Below, in pieces: positions 40,518 to 50,990 of a DNA stretch of 64,000 bases. The DNA comes from Jiangella sp. DSM 45060 (GTDB taxonomy: Bacteria > Actinomycetota > Actinomycetes > Jiangellales > Jiangellaceae): contig NZ_LT629771.1 of NCBI RefSeq assembly GCF_900105175.1, positions 2,356,001 to 2,420,000 on the forward strand, written 5' to 3'. A program made the translations under genes and the position numbers. The notes under the pieces were generated by a model. That model saw only the letters and a program-made list of their open reading frames with translations. It was not told where the DNA came from and did no database searches. Position 1 is the stretch's first letter. The number at the start of each line of letters is the position of its first letter.

Positions 40518-40533
40518 CCCGCACCTGACGTGT

Positions 40534-40564
40534 GTGGGCCGGCCGGAGCCCCCCGCCGGCCCAC
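40534..40564. terminator. Hairpin between the two sialidase genes
   Basis: A 10-bp perfect stem, GTGGGCCGGC/GCCGGCCCAC, with an 11-base C-rich loop, lies 16 bases after the first sialidase stop. No T-run follows; it may trim or partly terminate the message. Confidence 0.5.
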
Positions 40565-40610
40565 TGGGCCCGGATCTGACCTGAACCCCCATCCACAAGG
40601 AGACACGGTC

Positions 40611-42791
40611 ATGGCAGCGAATGGTCGATCGGACACCCCTTCCCCAGCCGGAGAGTCACGTTCGCGCATCACGGTGGCGAGCCGGATGCGCCGGGCCCTC
40701 GCAGCGGTGGTCGTGACGGCCTGTGCGGTCGCCGGCACCGTCCCGGGAGGGACACCGGCCACGGCAACCGACACCGGGCCGGCCACGCCCACCTGGGCCG
40801 CACCCGAGCTGTTCGAGAAGGTGACGGTGTGGGCAGACGGAGAGTCAGGCACGGAGGCGCACCGCATCCCCGGCATCGTCGTCACCAACGAGGGCACCGT
40901 GCTCGCCGTCAGCGAGGCGCGGCACGGAATCACCGACACGGCCGTCCATGAGCTGGTCTTCAAGCGCAGTCTCGACGGCGGCCGGACCTGGCCGTCCGCG
41001 GGCACCATCGAGGCCAGCCCGAACCGCGAGTCCTGGGTGAACCCGACGCTCCTCGTGGAGCGGCAGACCGGCCGGATCTTCCTCTTCTACAACCTCAACC
41101 ACCAGGGCGTCACGGGCGACGTCTTCTACCGCCACAGCGACGACGACGGCCGCACCTGGTCCGAGCGGACCGAGATCACGTCGATGTTCCGGGAGCTGCC
41201 ACAGGGCTGGACCAACCACTCGCCCGGCCCGGGTCACGGGCTGCAGCTCTCCGACGGCCGGCTGATGCTCCAGGTCTGGCATCGCAGGAGCGTCGAGCTG
41301 CCGGCAGCGGAGCGTGGCTACAGCACGTCGGTCATCTACAGCGACGACCTGGGTGCGACCTGGCACCATGGTGGCGCCATCCCGATCGACCCGGCCTATC
41401 CGAACGGCGAGACCCGGCTCCTGGAGAGAGCGGACGGCACCCTCGCGCTGTACGCCCGGTATGCGGTCGGCTCGCCGAACCGCCGGATCGTCTCGGTCAG
41501 CGACGACCGGGGCATGACCTGGTCCGAGCCGTACCTGCACGGGTCCTTCCCGCCTGCGGCAGGTGCCGACGCCGGGCTGGACCGCCTGTCCGGCGGGCCG
41601 GGCAGCGTTGACGTCTCCCGGGTCGTGTTCAGCCGGCCCAGCACGCCCTCGCGCCGTGACCTGACCCTGGCGCTGTCCTACGACGACGGCTACTCGTTCC
41701 CGCGGGAGAAGGTCGTCCACGCGGGCCGCGCGGGGTACTCCGACGTCGCGGTCCTCGACGACGGCACCGTTCTGGTGCTGTACGAGGTGGTCCCCGAGAT
41801 CATCGTCGCCCGGCTCAACGTGGAGTGGCTGACCGACAGCCAGGACACGCTCATCGCCGGGCCGGGGCTGACCCGGCACCTGTTCGAAGCCGAAGACGCC
41901 GGCGCCGCAGCGTCCCCTGCGCTGTCCGTCGTCGACGACCGCAACTCCAGCGGCGGGCAACGGCTGGAGTTCGCCGGCACAGAGATCGGTGACCACCTGG
42001 ACCTGGAGATCGAGGTTCCCGACACGGGCACCTACGATCTGAATCTCCGCCTGCTCCACCAGGCTGACCGGGCCAGCGTCCAGGTCTCGCTCGATGGCCA
42101 GGACCTCGGCGACCCGGTCGACGCCGGTGCCGAGAAGCGGATCTACGCAGAGGCGCGCATGGACGACGTCGAGCTCGCCGCCGGCACGCACACGATCCGG
42201 CTCTCGGTCACCGGCCAGGGATCTGGGTCCACCGGCCTCGGCGTCGGCCTGGACTATGTGAGCCTGACCCGGTTCGACCCGCCGCCACCACCGCCCGCCT
42301 GCGACGAGACGGTGACCGGGCGGCACCATGGGCCGCTCAGGGTCACCGGCGTGCTCTGTCTCGATGGGGCGTCCGTACAGGGCCCGGTCGTGGTGACCGG
42401 CGGCGCTCTGCTGGTCACCGACTCCAGGCTCGACGGCCCGATCCGGATCGCGGGCGCCCGGCAGGTGATCCTGTGCGCCTCCGAGATCACCGGGCCGCTG
42501 GCCATCCAGGACGTCACCGAGACGGTGGTGCTGGGCGGTGTCGCGTGCGCGCCGAACACTCTGCGTGGGCCGGTCGCCGTAGAGGACTCGAACGCGCTGA
42601 TCCGGATCGTGGGCAACACGGTGAATGGGCCGGTGGACGTCGCCGGCAACTCCGGGACCACCGCCGCGGTCGTCTCGGCGAACGAGATCACGGGGTCGCT
42701 GGCGTGCGCCGGGAACACCCCTTCACCGGTCAACGGTGGGCACCCGAACTCAGTTGCGGGCCCGCGCGGCGGCCAGTGCGCCGAGCTGTGA
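40611..42791 (+). CDS. Second secreted sialidase, tandem paralogue
   Basis: A 726-residue protein with the same architecture and high residue identity throughout. After a longer leader (signal peptide about 1-53) come the HRIPGI motif, the Asp-boxes SLDGGRTW, SDDDGRTW, SDDLGATW, SDDRGMTW and SYDDGYSF, the carbohydrate-binding module (about 440-570) and the same GPLxVTG/GPVVVTG tail. An AAGGAGA ribosome site lies near the ATG at 40611. It arose by tandem duplication; the two may differ in linkage preference (alpha-2,3 versus alpha-2,6 or Neu5Ac versus other forms). The gene is followed by a strong terminator. Confidence 0.88.
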   Translation: MAANGRSDTPSPAGESRSRITVASRMRRALAAVVVTACAVAGTVPGGTPATATDTGPATPTWAAPELFEKVTVWADGESGTEAHRIPGIVVTNEGTVLAVSEARHGITDTAVHELVFKRSLDGGRTWPSAGTIEASPNRESWVNPTLLVERQTGRIFLFYNLNHQGVTGDVFYRHSDDDGRTWSERTEITSMFRELPQGWTNHSPGPGHGLQLSDGRLMLQVWHRRSVELPAAERGYSTSVIYSDDLGATWHHGGAIPIDPAYPNGETRLLERADGTLALYARYAVGSPNRRIVSVSDDRGMTWSEPYLHGSFPPAAGADAGLDRLSGGPGSVDVSRVVFSRPSTPSRRDLTLALSYDDGYSFPREKVVHAGRAGYSDVAVLDDGTVLVLYEVVPEIIVARLNVEWLTDSQDTLIAGPGLTRHLFEAEDAGAAASPALSVVDDRNSSGGQRLEFAGTEIGDHLDLEIEVPDTGTYDLNLRLLHQADRASVQVSLDGQDLGDPVDAGAEKRIYAEARMDDVELAAGTHTIRLSVTGQGSGSTGLGVGLDYVSLTRFDPPPPPPACDETVTGRHHGPLRVTGVLCLDGASVQGPVVVTGGALLVTDSRLDGPIRIAGARQVILCASEITGPLAIQDVTETVVLGGVACAPNTLRGPVAVEDSNALIRIVGNTVNGPVDVAGNSGTTAAVVSANEITGSLACAGNTPSPVNGGHPNSVAGPRGGQCAEL

Positions 42792-42817
42792 ACCTGCCCC
42801 AGATGGCATGAGTACGC

Positions 42818-42848
42818 GGTGCGTGACCGGAGGCACCGGTCACGCACC
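42818..42848 (+). terminator. Terminator after the sialidase operon
   Basis: A 13-bp perfect stem, GGTGCGTGACCGG with CCGGTCACGCACC, and a 5-base loop AGGCA, 27 bases after the second sialidase stop. It closes the rightward island. Confidence 0.8.
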
Positions 42849-43155
42849 GCGCTGCGGGCCCGTGGAGAACGGTGTGACGCGTTCCATTGCTCCACCTGCC
42901 ACGGATGACAGCGGTGGCCGTCTGCGGAGAGGTTGAGGGCTGATCGCCTACCGGAAGCGCTCTGGTATCACGAGGAGCTGGTCTGGATCCGACCTACGAG
43001 GCCCTGGCGCAGCAGCTCCGAGCGGAGCTGCTGCCATGGGATGAGATCCAGAAGAGTGTCCGAGGGCTACTCGCCCACCTGGACTCACCCTGCGAACGAC
43101 CTTCGACCTGGCTCGGTGACGTCCAATGCTGTTCACGACAACCCTGTGTCGTTCG
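42849..43155. other. Intergenic spacer of 307 bases, no gene seen
   Basis: No convincing frame starts here. One frame reads GLDPTYEALAQQLRAELL and then an equally short helix before running on, which could be a decayed gene piece, but no family is recognised. It separates the two glycan islands. Confidence 0.5.
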
Positions 43156-43198
43156 CCTCATCCGGCTCCGGCACGTGGCGCGCTGGAGCCGGATGAGG
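43156..43198. terminator. Terminator-like hairpin after the GH2 gene
   Basis: A 14-bp perfect stem, CCTCATCCGGCTCC with GGAGCCGGATGAGG, and a 15-base loop, 40 bases beyond the GH2 stop on its strand. It likely ends the leftward operon. Confidence 0.65.
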
Positions 43199-43237
43199 GA
43201 CCTTGCCGTGACCACGGGAGTTCGGCCGCGCAGATGC

Positions 43238-46243
<3,006 letters not shown>

Positions 46244-47644
46244 TCAGTTGTAGAAGAACTGCGCGCTCGCCTGGGTGTCGACGTCGCTGACCAGCCGGAT
46301 CCAGTGCGCGCCGAACCCTGGCGGGAAGGCGTGGTGCGCGGACGCGCCAGCCTCGACGGTGAGCGTCGTGTACCTCGAGAACCGTCCGTGGCCGTGGAAG
46401 TCGACCTCGAGGGCGATGGTCGCGGTGCGGTCGCCCTGGTTCTCGAGGTGCACCGACTTCTGGTCGAACCCTGTCATCAGGTACGGGTCGGACGGCTGAC
46501 CGGCCTCGACGGCGGAGAGCCACCAGGGGCCGCCCCAGCCGGACGGCCTGCCGAACTGCCACAGGTCGTCGGTCTTGCCGAACCAGAGCCCCGACTGCGG
46601 CTCCGCCGTGGTCGGGTTCAGCCCGTGGCTGGGCGAGGCGTTGTCGCCGCCGAGCACGAGCATCCCGCGCCACGAGCAGAAGTCGGCCAGCGCCGAGAGG
46701 TGAGTCGAGATCGGCCGCACGCCCCAGATCCGGCCGCCGTACGCCCACGGCGAGAGCTCGTAGAACATCCCGTGGTGGTCCATGAGCAGGCGCTCGTGCT
46801 CGACCTCGCGGATGCGCGGCCACTCGGTCTGCCACTTGTGGTCGAAGCAGTGTGACGCCTTCGGCAGCCGGTAGGTGGTCCAGCTGCCGTCGGCCTCGGT
46901 GAACACCTCGAGGATGGCCGATGCCTGGTCCCAGCCGGTGGCGAAGATCGTGCCGCCGAACTCGTGCCGTCCACTGATGGCGGTGAACGGCTTGCGCTGC
47001 AGGATGCGCCACTCAGTGCCGTCGAACTCGGCCAAACGGCCCTCGGCCTGCTCGCCGGCCCAGTCGGGCTCGTGGTACTCGTTCGAGCACACCACCAGCC
47101 GGCCGAAGCTGGTGTAGCAGTCCTTGTAGTGGATCTCGCCGCGGACGCCGGCGGTGCCGAGCTCGACGTTGAGGTCGGCGACCTGGCGGCACTCGAGGGT
47201 GTGCACGTTCAGCTCGAACAGCTCGCCCTCCATGCACAACACGTAGACGAGGTTCTCGGGGTCGGTCAGGTGCCGAGACGTGCCGCATACCCGTAGCGGC
47301 TGCAGCTCCGGCACGGTGCGGATCTTGTGCTCGGTGTCGATGACATGCGGACCGATCACCAACTGGTTCGACGGGTAGTGCACGAACCGGTTCGTGTAGG
47401 TGCCGTCGACCCCGAGGGTCTCCGGGACGATCTCCATCGACAGGTCCGGGCTGATCCGGCGCAGGCTCACCCCGCGTCCGCTGGCCTCCTGGTGCGAGTT
47501 GTAGTTCTGCACGTACAGAGAGCCGGCCCACGGCATCAGCGCGCCGACGCCGATCTCCGAGCGTGGCGGGCCCAGCTCGGCCACCTGCGCGAGGTGCGGG
47601 AAGATGCCGGAGACCTGGGTATGGCCGGACGTGCGTGTGGTCAC
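46244..47644 (-). CDS. 466-aa protein of unknown function, beta-propeller-like
   Basis: A soluble protein with no signal peptide and no family that I recognise. It has repeating beta-rich segments, many aromatic and histidine residues (SHCFDHKWQTEWP, DHHGMFYELSPW, NEYHEPDWAG, GGDNASPSHG) and a C-terminal jelly-roll-like end (HLENQGDRTATIALEVDFHG). The composition suits a propeller hydrolase or lyase with a charged pocket, but no catalytic motif is certain. Its GTG start overlaps the IclR stop (GTGA), and GH2 follows, so it belongs to the regulator/beta-galactosidase operon and probably acts on the same glycan in the cytoplasm. Confidence 0.75.
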   Translation of the reverse strand: MTTRTSGHTQVSGIFPHLAQVAELGPPRSEIGVGALMPWAGSLYVQNYNSHQEASGRGVSLRRISPDLSMEIVPETLGVDGTYTNRFVHYPSNQLVIGPHVIDTEHKIRTVPELQPLRVCGTSRHLTDPENLVYVLCMEGELFELNVHTLECRQVADLNVELGTAGVRGEIHYKDCYTSFGRLVVCSNEYHEPDWAGEQAEGRLAEFDGTEWRILQRKPFTAISGRHEFGGTIFATGWDQASAILEVFTEADGSWTTYRLPKASHCFDHKWQTEWPRIREVEHERLLMDHHGMFYELSPWAYGGRIWGVRPISTHLSALADFCSWRGMLVLGGDNASPSHGLNPTTAEPQSGLWFGKTDDLWQFGRPSGWGGPWWLSAVEAGQPSDPYLMTGFDQKSVHLENQGDRTATIALEVDFHGHGRFSRYTTLTVEAGASAHHAFPPGFGAHWIRLVSDVDTQASAQFFYN

Positions 47645-48396
47645 TGCTGCTCCTTCTGGACGATCTGGTCGGCGACGTCGTGCAGTGCTCCCAGCAGTTC
47701 GTCGATCTGGTGATCGCCGAACCGGCCGGAGACACCGATCCCGGCGTCGGGCTGGTCACCCAGCCCGACGGCGAGCGTTCGGTTGGGACTTCCGGGAATG
47801 GGCGCCAGTGCCCATCCGTCGGCGCGGATGCGTGCCAGGCGGGCGAGCAGGCCGTTGCTGCCGTCGAGGTCCGGAACGACCTCCTCCGGCGGGATCGAGC
47901 GCTCGAGCCGCACCGGCGGATCGGCATAGAGGGCGCGGATCTCGTCCTCGGTGCGATGGGCGAGCAGGATCAGGCCGATGCCCGAGGACGCGGCCGGGTA
48001 GAGGCGTTCGTGCCCGAGTCCGTGCGAGGCCGGGTGCGACGGGTGCCCGTGGAACAGATAGGCCGTCTTGTCCCGCCACAGCACGCCGAGCGCGACCACA
48101 TGGCCGAAGGTGTACAGCGACTCCATCGGCCCGATGGCCCGGCGCAGCAGCCCCGAGCCGAACAGGCTCTGTGCCGCCAGCACGTGGATGGCCGGTCCCG
48201 GCCGGTATTTCCGGCGCTCGTCCTGCTCGGCCAGGCCGAGCGCGGCGAGCGTCTTGAGCAGGCGATTGACCCTGGTGATCTCGAGTCCGAGCAGGCGCGC
48301 CATCTCACGCGATCCGATCGGAGCTTCGCTGGACGCCAAAGTCTGGAGGCAGGCCAGCCCGTCGATCAAGGACTGGTTGGGTTGCGCTGGCAGCAT
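47641..48396 (-). CDS. IclR-family transcriptional regulator
   Basis: A 251-residue regulator with an N-terminal winged helix (SLIDGLACLQTLASSEAPIGSREMARLLG, then ITRVNRLLKTLAALGLAEQ) and an IclR ligand domain (LERLYPAASSGIGLILLAHR onward). It heads the leftward operon and is divergent from the YesL/ABC operon, so it likely controls both. The ATG at 48396 is 84 bases from the divergent start. A short inverted repeat at 48399-48411 abuts its start codon. The effector is unknown. Confidence 0.87.
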   Translation of the reverse strand: MLPAQPNQSLIDGLACLQTLASSEAPIGSREMARLLGLEITRVNRLLKTLAALGLAEQDERRKYRPGPAIHVLAAQSLFGSGLLRRAIGPMESLYTFGHVVALGVLWRDKTAYLFHGHPSHPASHGLGHERLYPAASSGIGLILLAHRTEDEIRALYADPPVRLERSIPPEEVVPDLDGSNGLLARLARIRADGWALAPIPGSPNRTLAVGLGDQPDAGIGVSGRFGDHQIDELLGALHDVADQIVQKEQQ

Positions 48397-48398
48397 GT

Positions 48399-48411
48399 TG
48401 CTATGTTAGCA
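48399..48411. promoter_or_regulatory. Short inverted repeat at the IclR start, possible operator
   Basis: TGCTA-TGT-TAGCA, within an AT-richer ATGTTGCTATGTTAGCAT stretch, lies in the divergent region right beside the IclR start codon. Its place fits autoregulation. Confidence 0.45.
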
Positions 48412-48480
48412 TCGCCGCGCCGATGGCAAGGAGATCGGTGAAGGACTCGGAACGAGTCACCCCGCGGAAGGGCAGGTGCG

Positions 48481-49104
48481 ATGGCATCGTCGGACGCGAA
48501 CGTGCTCGAAGGCCGGTGGTACGGGGCCCTGCAGCGATTCAGCGACACGGTGCTGCTCAGTGCCGTGTGGGCGGTCGCTTGCCTGCCGGTGCTCACCGCC
48601 GGGCCGGCCACCGCGGCGATGTTCGCAGTCGTGCGCGGCTGGGAGACGGGCCGCGATGTCTCGGCCGTCCCGGCGTTCGCCCGGTACTTCCGGGCGAACC
48701 TGCGGCAGGGCCTGGTCAGCGGCCTGGCCGGTGTCGCGGTGGCGGCGTTGCTCTTCGCCGACCTCGTGATCGCCGGTGCGCTGGCCCCGCTGGCCGCGTC
48801 CACCCTCGGTGTGGTCGCGGCGGTCGCCGGCGTCCTCGTCGTGGCGACCGCGGTCTACCTCTTCCCGTTGATGGTGACGTACGACCTGCCGCTCGGCCGG
48901 CTGGTGCGATCGGCCCTGATGTTCGCCGTCGGTAAGCCGGCGACGACCCTGGCGTGCCTGGCGGTGGTCGCCGCCGGCTGCGCGGCGACCTACGTGTTCC
49001 CGTTGACGCCGGTGCTGGCGGGGAGTCTCGTGGCCGCGGTCCTGTACCGCTGGTCCTTGCGTGCGGTCGCCACGACCATGCGGTCCGAGGTGCCGGCCTC
49101 GTGA
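48481..49104 (+). CDS. YesL-family (DUF624) membrane protein
   Basis: A 207-residue protein with about five hydrophobic helices and the DUF624 opening RFSDTVLLSAVWAVACLPVLTAGPATAAMFAVV. YesL-like genes sit directly before LplB/LplC-type ABC importers in Bacillus and Paenibacillus, and the same holds here: its stop overlaps the next start (GTGA). Its role, perhaps assembly or regulation of the importer, is unknown. GGAAGGGCAGG precedes the ATG at 48481. Confidence 0.82.
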   Translation: MASSDANVLEGRWYGALQRFSDTVLLSAVWAVACLPVLTAGPATAAMFAVVRGWETGRDVSAVPAFARYFRANLRQGLVSGLAGVAVAALLFADLVIAGALAPLAASTLGVVAAVAGVLVVATAVYLFPLMVTYDLPLGRLVRSALMFAVGKPATTLACLAVVAAGCAATYVFPLTPVLAGSLVAAVLYRWSLRAVATTMRSEVPAS

Positions 49105-50096
49105 GCGCCCAGGTCACCGCCACCGTCGACCACGGCGCGTCGCAGCACCGGCGCCGCGCGTCGGGCAGTGGGACCCCCACGCGCGGGGAGCGGCTCCGCA
49201 GGTCGCGCTTCTGGCGGTATCGGGCGCTCTACCTCATGATGGCGCCGGCGCTCATCTGGTTCGTCGTCTATCGCTATGCCCCGATGGCCGGACTGGTCAT
49301 CGCGTTCAAGGACTACAACCTCGGCCTGGGGATCATGGACAGCCCTTGGGCGGACCCGTGGTTCAAGTACTTCCGTCAGTTCTACGAGTCGCCGTACTTC
49401 GGTCAGCTGCTCACGAACACCGCGCTGATCTCGGTCTACAAGATGTTCTGGGGCACGGTTCCGTCGATCCTCCTGGCGTTGCTCCTCTACGAATGCCGGC
49501 TGACGTGGATGCGCCGGTGGGTGCAGACGCTGAGCTACATGCCGCACTTCCTGTCATGGGTGATCATCTTCGGGATCGCGCTGGCGTTCCTGTCGCCGAG
49601 CACCGGCCTGGTGAACCGCTGGCTGGACACCGTGGACATCGGCCCGATCGCCTTCCTCACGTCCACAGACTGGTTCCGCTCCGTCCTGGTCGGGACCGAC
49701 ATGTGGAAGGACCTGGGGTGGGGCGCCATCATCTACTTCGCCGCGATGATGGGCATCGACCAGGAGCTCTATGAGGCGGCGCGCGTCGACGGGGCGAGTC
49801 GCCTGCGGCAGATCTGGCACATCACCCTGCCCGGCATCCGGTCGGTCATCATCCTGCTGTTCGTTCTCAAGCTCGGGCAGATCCTGGAAGCGGGATTCGA
49901 GCACGTCTACGTCTTCTACAACCCCCAGGTGTATCCGGTCGGCGACATCATCGACACCTGGGTCTTCCGGACCGGTCTGGAAGACCTCAACTTCTCCCTG
50001 GCCGCGGCCGTGGGCATGTTCAAGTCCGTGATCGGGCTGGGCCTGGTCCTGATCGCCAACCGGCTGGCACGACGATGGGACGGCCAGCTGTGGTGA
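49101..50096 (+). CDS. Carbohydrate ABC permease, LplB type
   Basis: A 331-residue permease of the MalF-like group with the LplB signature LYLMMAPALIWFVVYRYAPMAGLVIAFKDYN and the EAA loop EAARVDGASRLRQIWHITLPG. The long N-terminal tail (about 40 residues) is polar. It overlaps YesL and the next permease. With LplC and the lipoprotein it forms an oligosaccharide importer; the ATPase is absent and is presumably a shared MsmX-type protein encoded elsewhere. Confidence 0.89.
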   Translation: MSAQVTATVDHGASQHRRRASGSGTPTRGERLRRSRFWRYRALYLMMAPALIWFVVYRYAPMAGLVIAFKDYNLGLGIMDSPWADPWFKYFRQFYESPYFGQLLTNTALISVYKMFWGTVPSILLALLLYECRLTWMRRWVQTLSYMPHFLSWVIIFGIALAFLSPSTGLVNRWLDTVDIGPIAFLTSTDWFRSVLVGTDMWKDLGWGAIIYFAAMMGIDQELYEAARVDGASRLRQIWHITLPGIRSVIILLFVLKLGQILEAGFEHVYVFYNPQVYPVGDIIDTWVFRTGLEDLNFSLAAAVGMFKSVIGLGLVLIANRLARRWDGQLW

Positions 50097-50947
50097 CGTC
50101 CAGAGAAGATCGCATTGTCAACGGCGGCGTCAACCTCGCGCTGATCCTGGTCGCGGTGGTCTCGGTCTTCCCGCTGCTGTTCGTGGTGTCCGCGTCGTTG
50201 ACGCCGTACAGCGAGATCCTCCGCAACGGCGGCTACGTGGTGATCCCGCGCGAGTTCACCCTCGACGCCTACCGGAGCCTGTTCGCCGAGCCGGCGATTC
50301 CCCGGGCGCTGGGCGTGACGGCGTTCATCACCGTCGTGGGGACCGCGCTCAACATGGTGCTCACCACGCTCCTGGCCTATCCGCTGTCGATCAAGAACCT
50401 GCCGGGTCGCGGCTTCATCTTGTTCGGCGTGTTGTTCACCATGCTGTTCAACGCCGGCATGATCCCGACGTTCCTCGTGGTCCAGGCGACGGGACTGGTC
50501 GATTCGATCTGGTCGCTGATCATCCCGAACGCCGTGTGGGTGTTCAACCTCCTGGTGATGAAGGCGTTCTTCGAGCGGCTGCCGCAGGAGTTGTTCGAAT
50601 CGGCGCGTATTGACGGGGCTGGTGAGTTCCGCATTCTCGTCCGGATCGTGCTTCCCCTCTCGGTGCCGGTAGCTCTGACGCTCACGCTGTTCTACGGCGT
50701 CGGTCACTGGAACGAGTTCATGCAGGCGATCCTGTACATCCGCGACGACAGCCTCTACCCGCTGCAGGTCGTGATCCACAACTTGCTCGCGAGGGCGCAG
50801 TCCTCGCAGAACCTCGAGGCCGCGGTCCCGACCGTGACGCTGCAGATGGCAGCGATCGTCGTGGCGGCCGCCCCGATGATCGCCGTCTACCCGTTCATTC
50901 AGAAGCACTTCCAGAAGGGCGTCACCCTCGGCTCCGTCAAGGGCTGA
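50093..50947 (+). CDS. Carbohydrate ABC permease, LplC type
   Basis: A 284-residue MalG-like permease with FPLLFVVSASLTPYSEILRNGGY near the start and the EAA loop ESARIDGAGEFRILVRIVLPLS. The GTG at 50093 overlaps the LplB stop as GTGA and is preferred; an ATG at 50075 would overlap by 22 bases. Forms the membrane pore with LplB. Confidence 0.88.
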   Translation: MTSREDRIVNGGVNLALILVAVVSVFPLLFVVSASLTPYSEILRNGGYVVIPREFTLDAYRSLFAEPAIPRALGVTAFITVVGTALNMVLTTLLAYPLSIKNLPGRGFILFGVLFTMLFNAGMIPTFLVVQATGLVDSIWSLIIPNAVWVFNLLVMKAFFERLPQELFESARIDGAGEFRILVRIVLPLSVPVALTLTLFYGVGHWNEFMQAILYIRDDSLYPLQVVIHNLLARAQSSQNLEAAVPTVTLQMAAIVVAAAPMIAVYPFIQKHFQKGVTLGSVKG

Positions 50948-50990
50948 CCCACCGCCGGCACCGACCGTGCCCCACTTCATCGGAGGACTC

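Noticed and set aside
40534..40564. Riboswitch between the sialidase genes
   Set aside because: The hairpin is a simple inverted repeat without conserved riboswitch elements.
42933..43196. 87-aa frame between the islands
   Set aside because: No ribosome site, no domain, and it runs through the terminator-like hairpin at 43156-43198.
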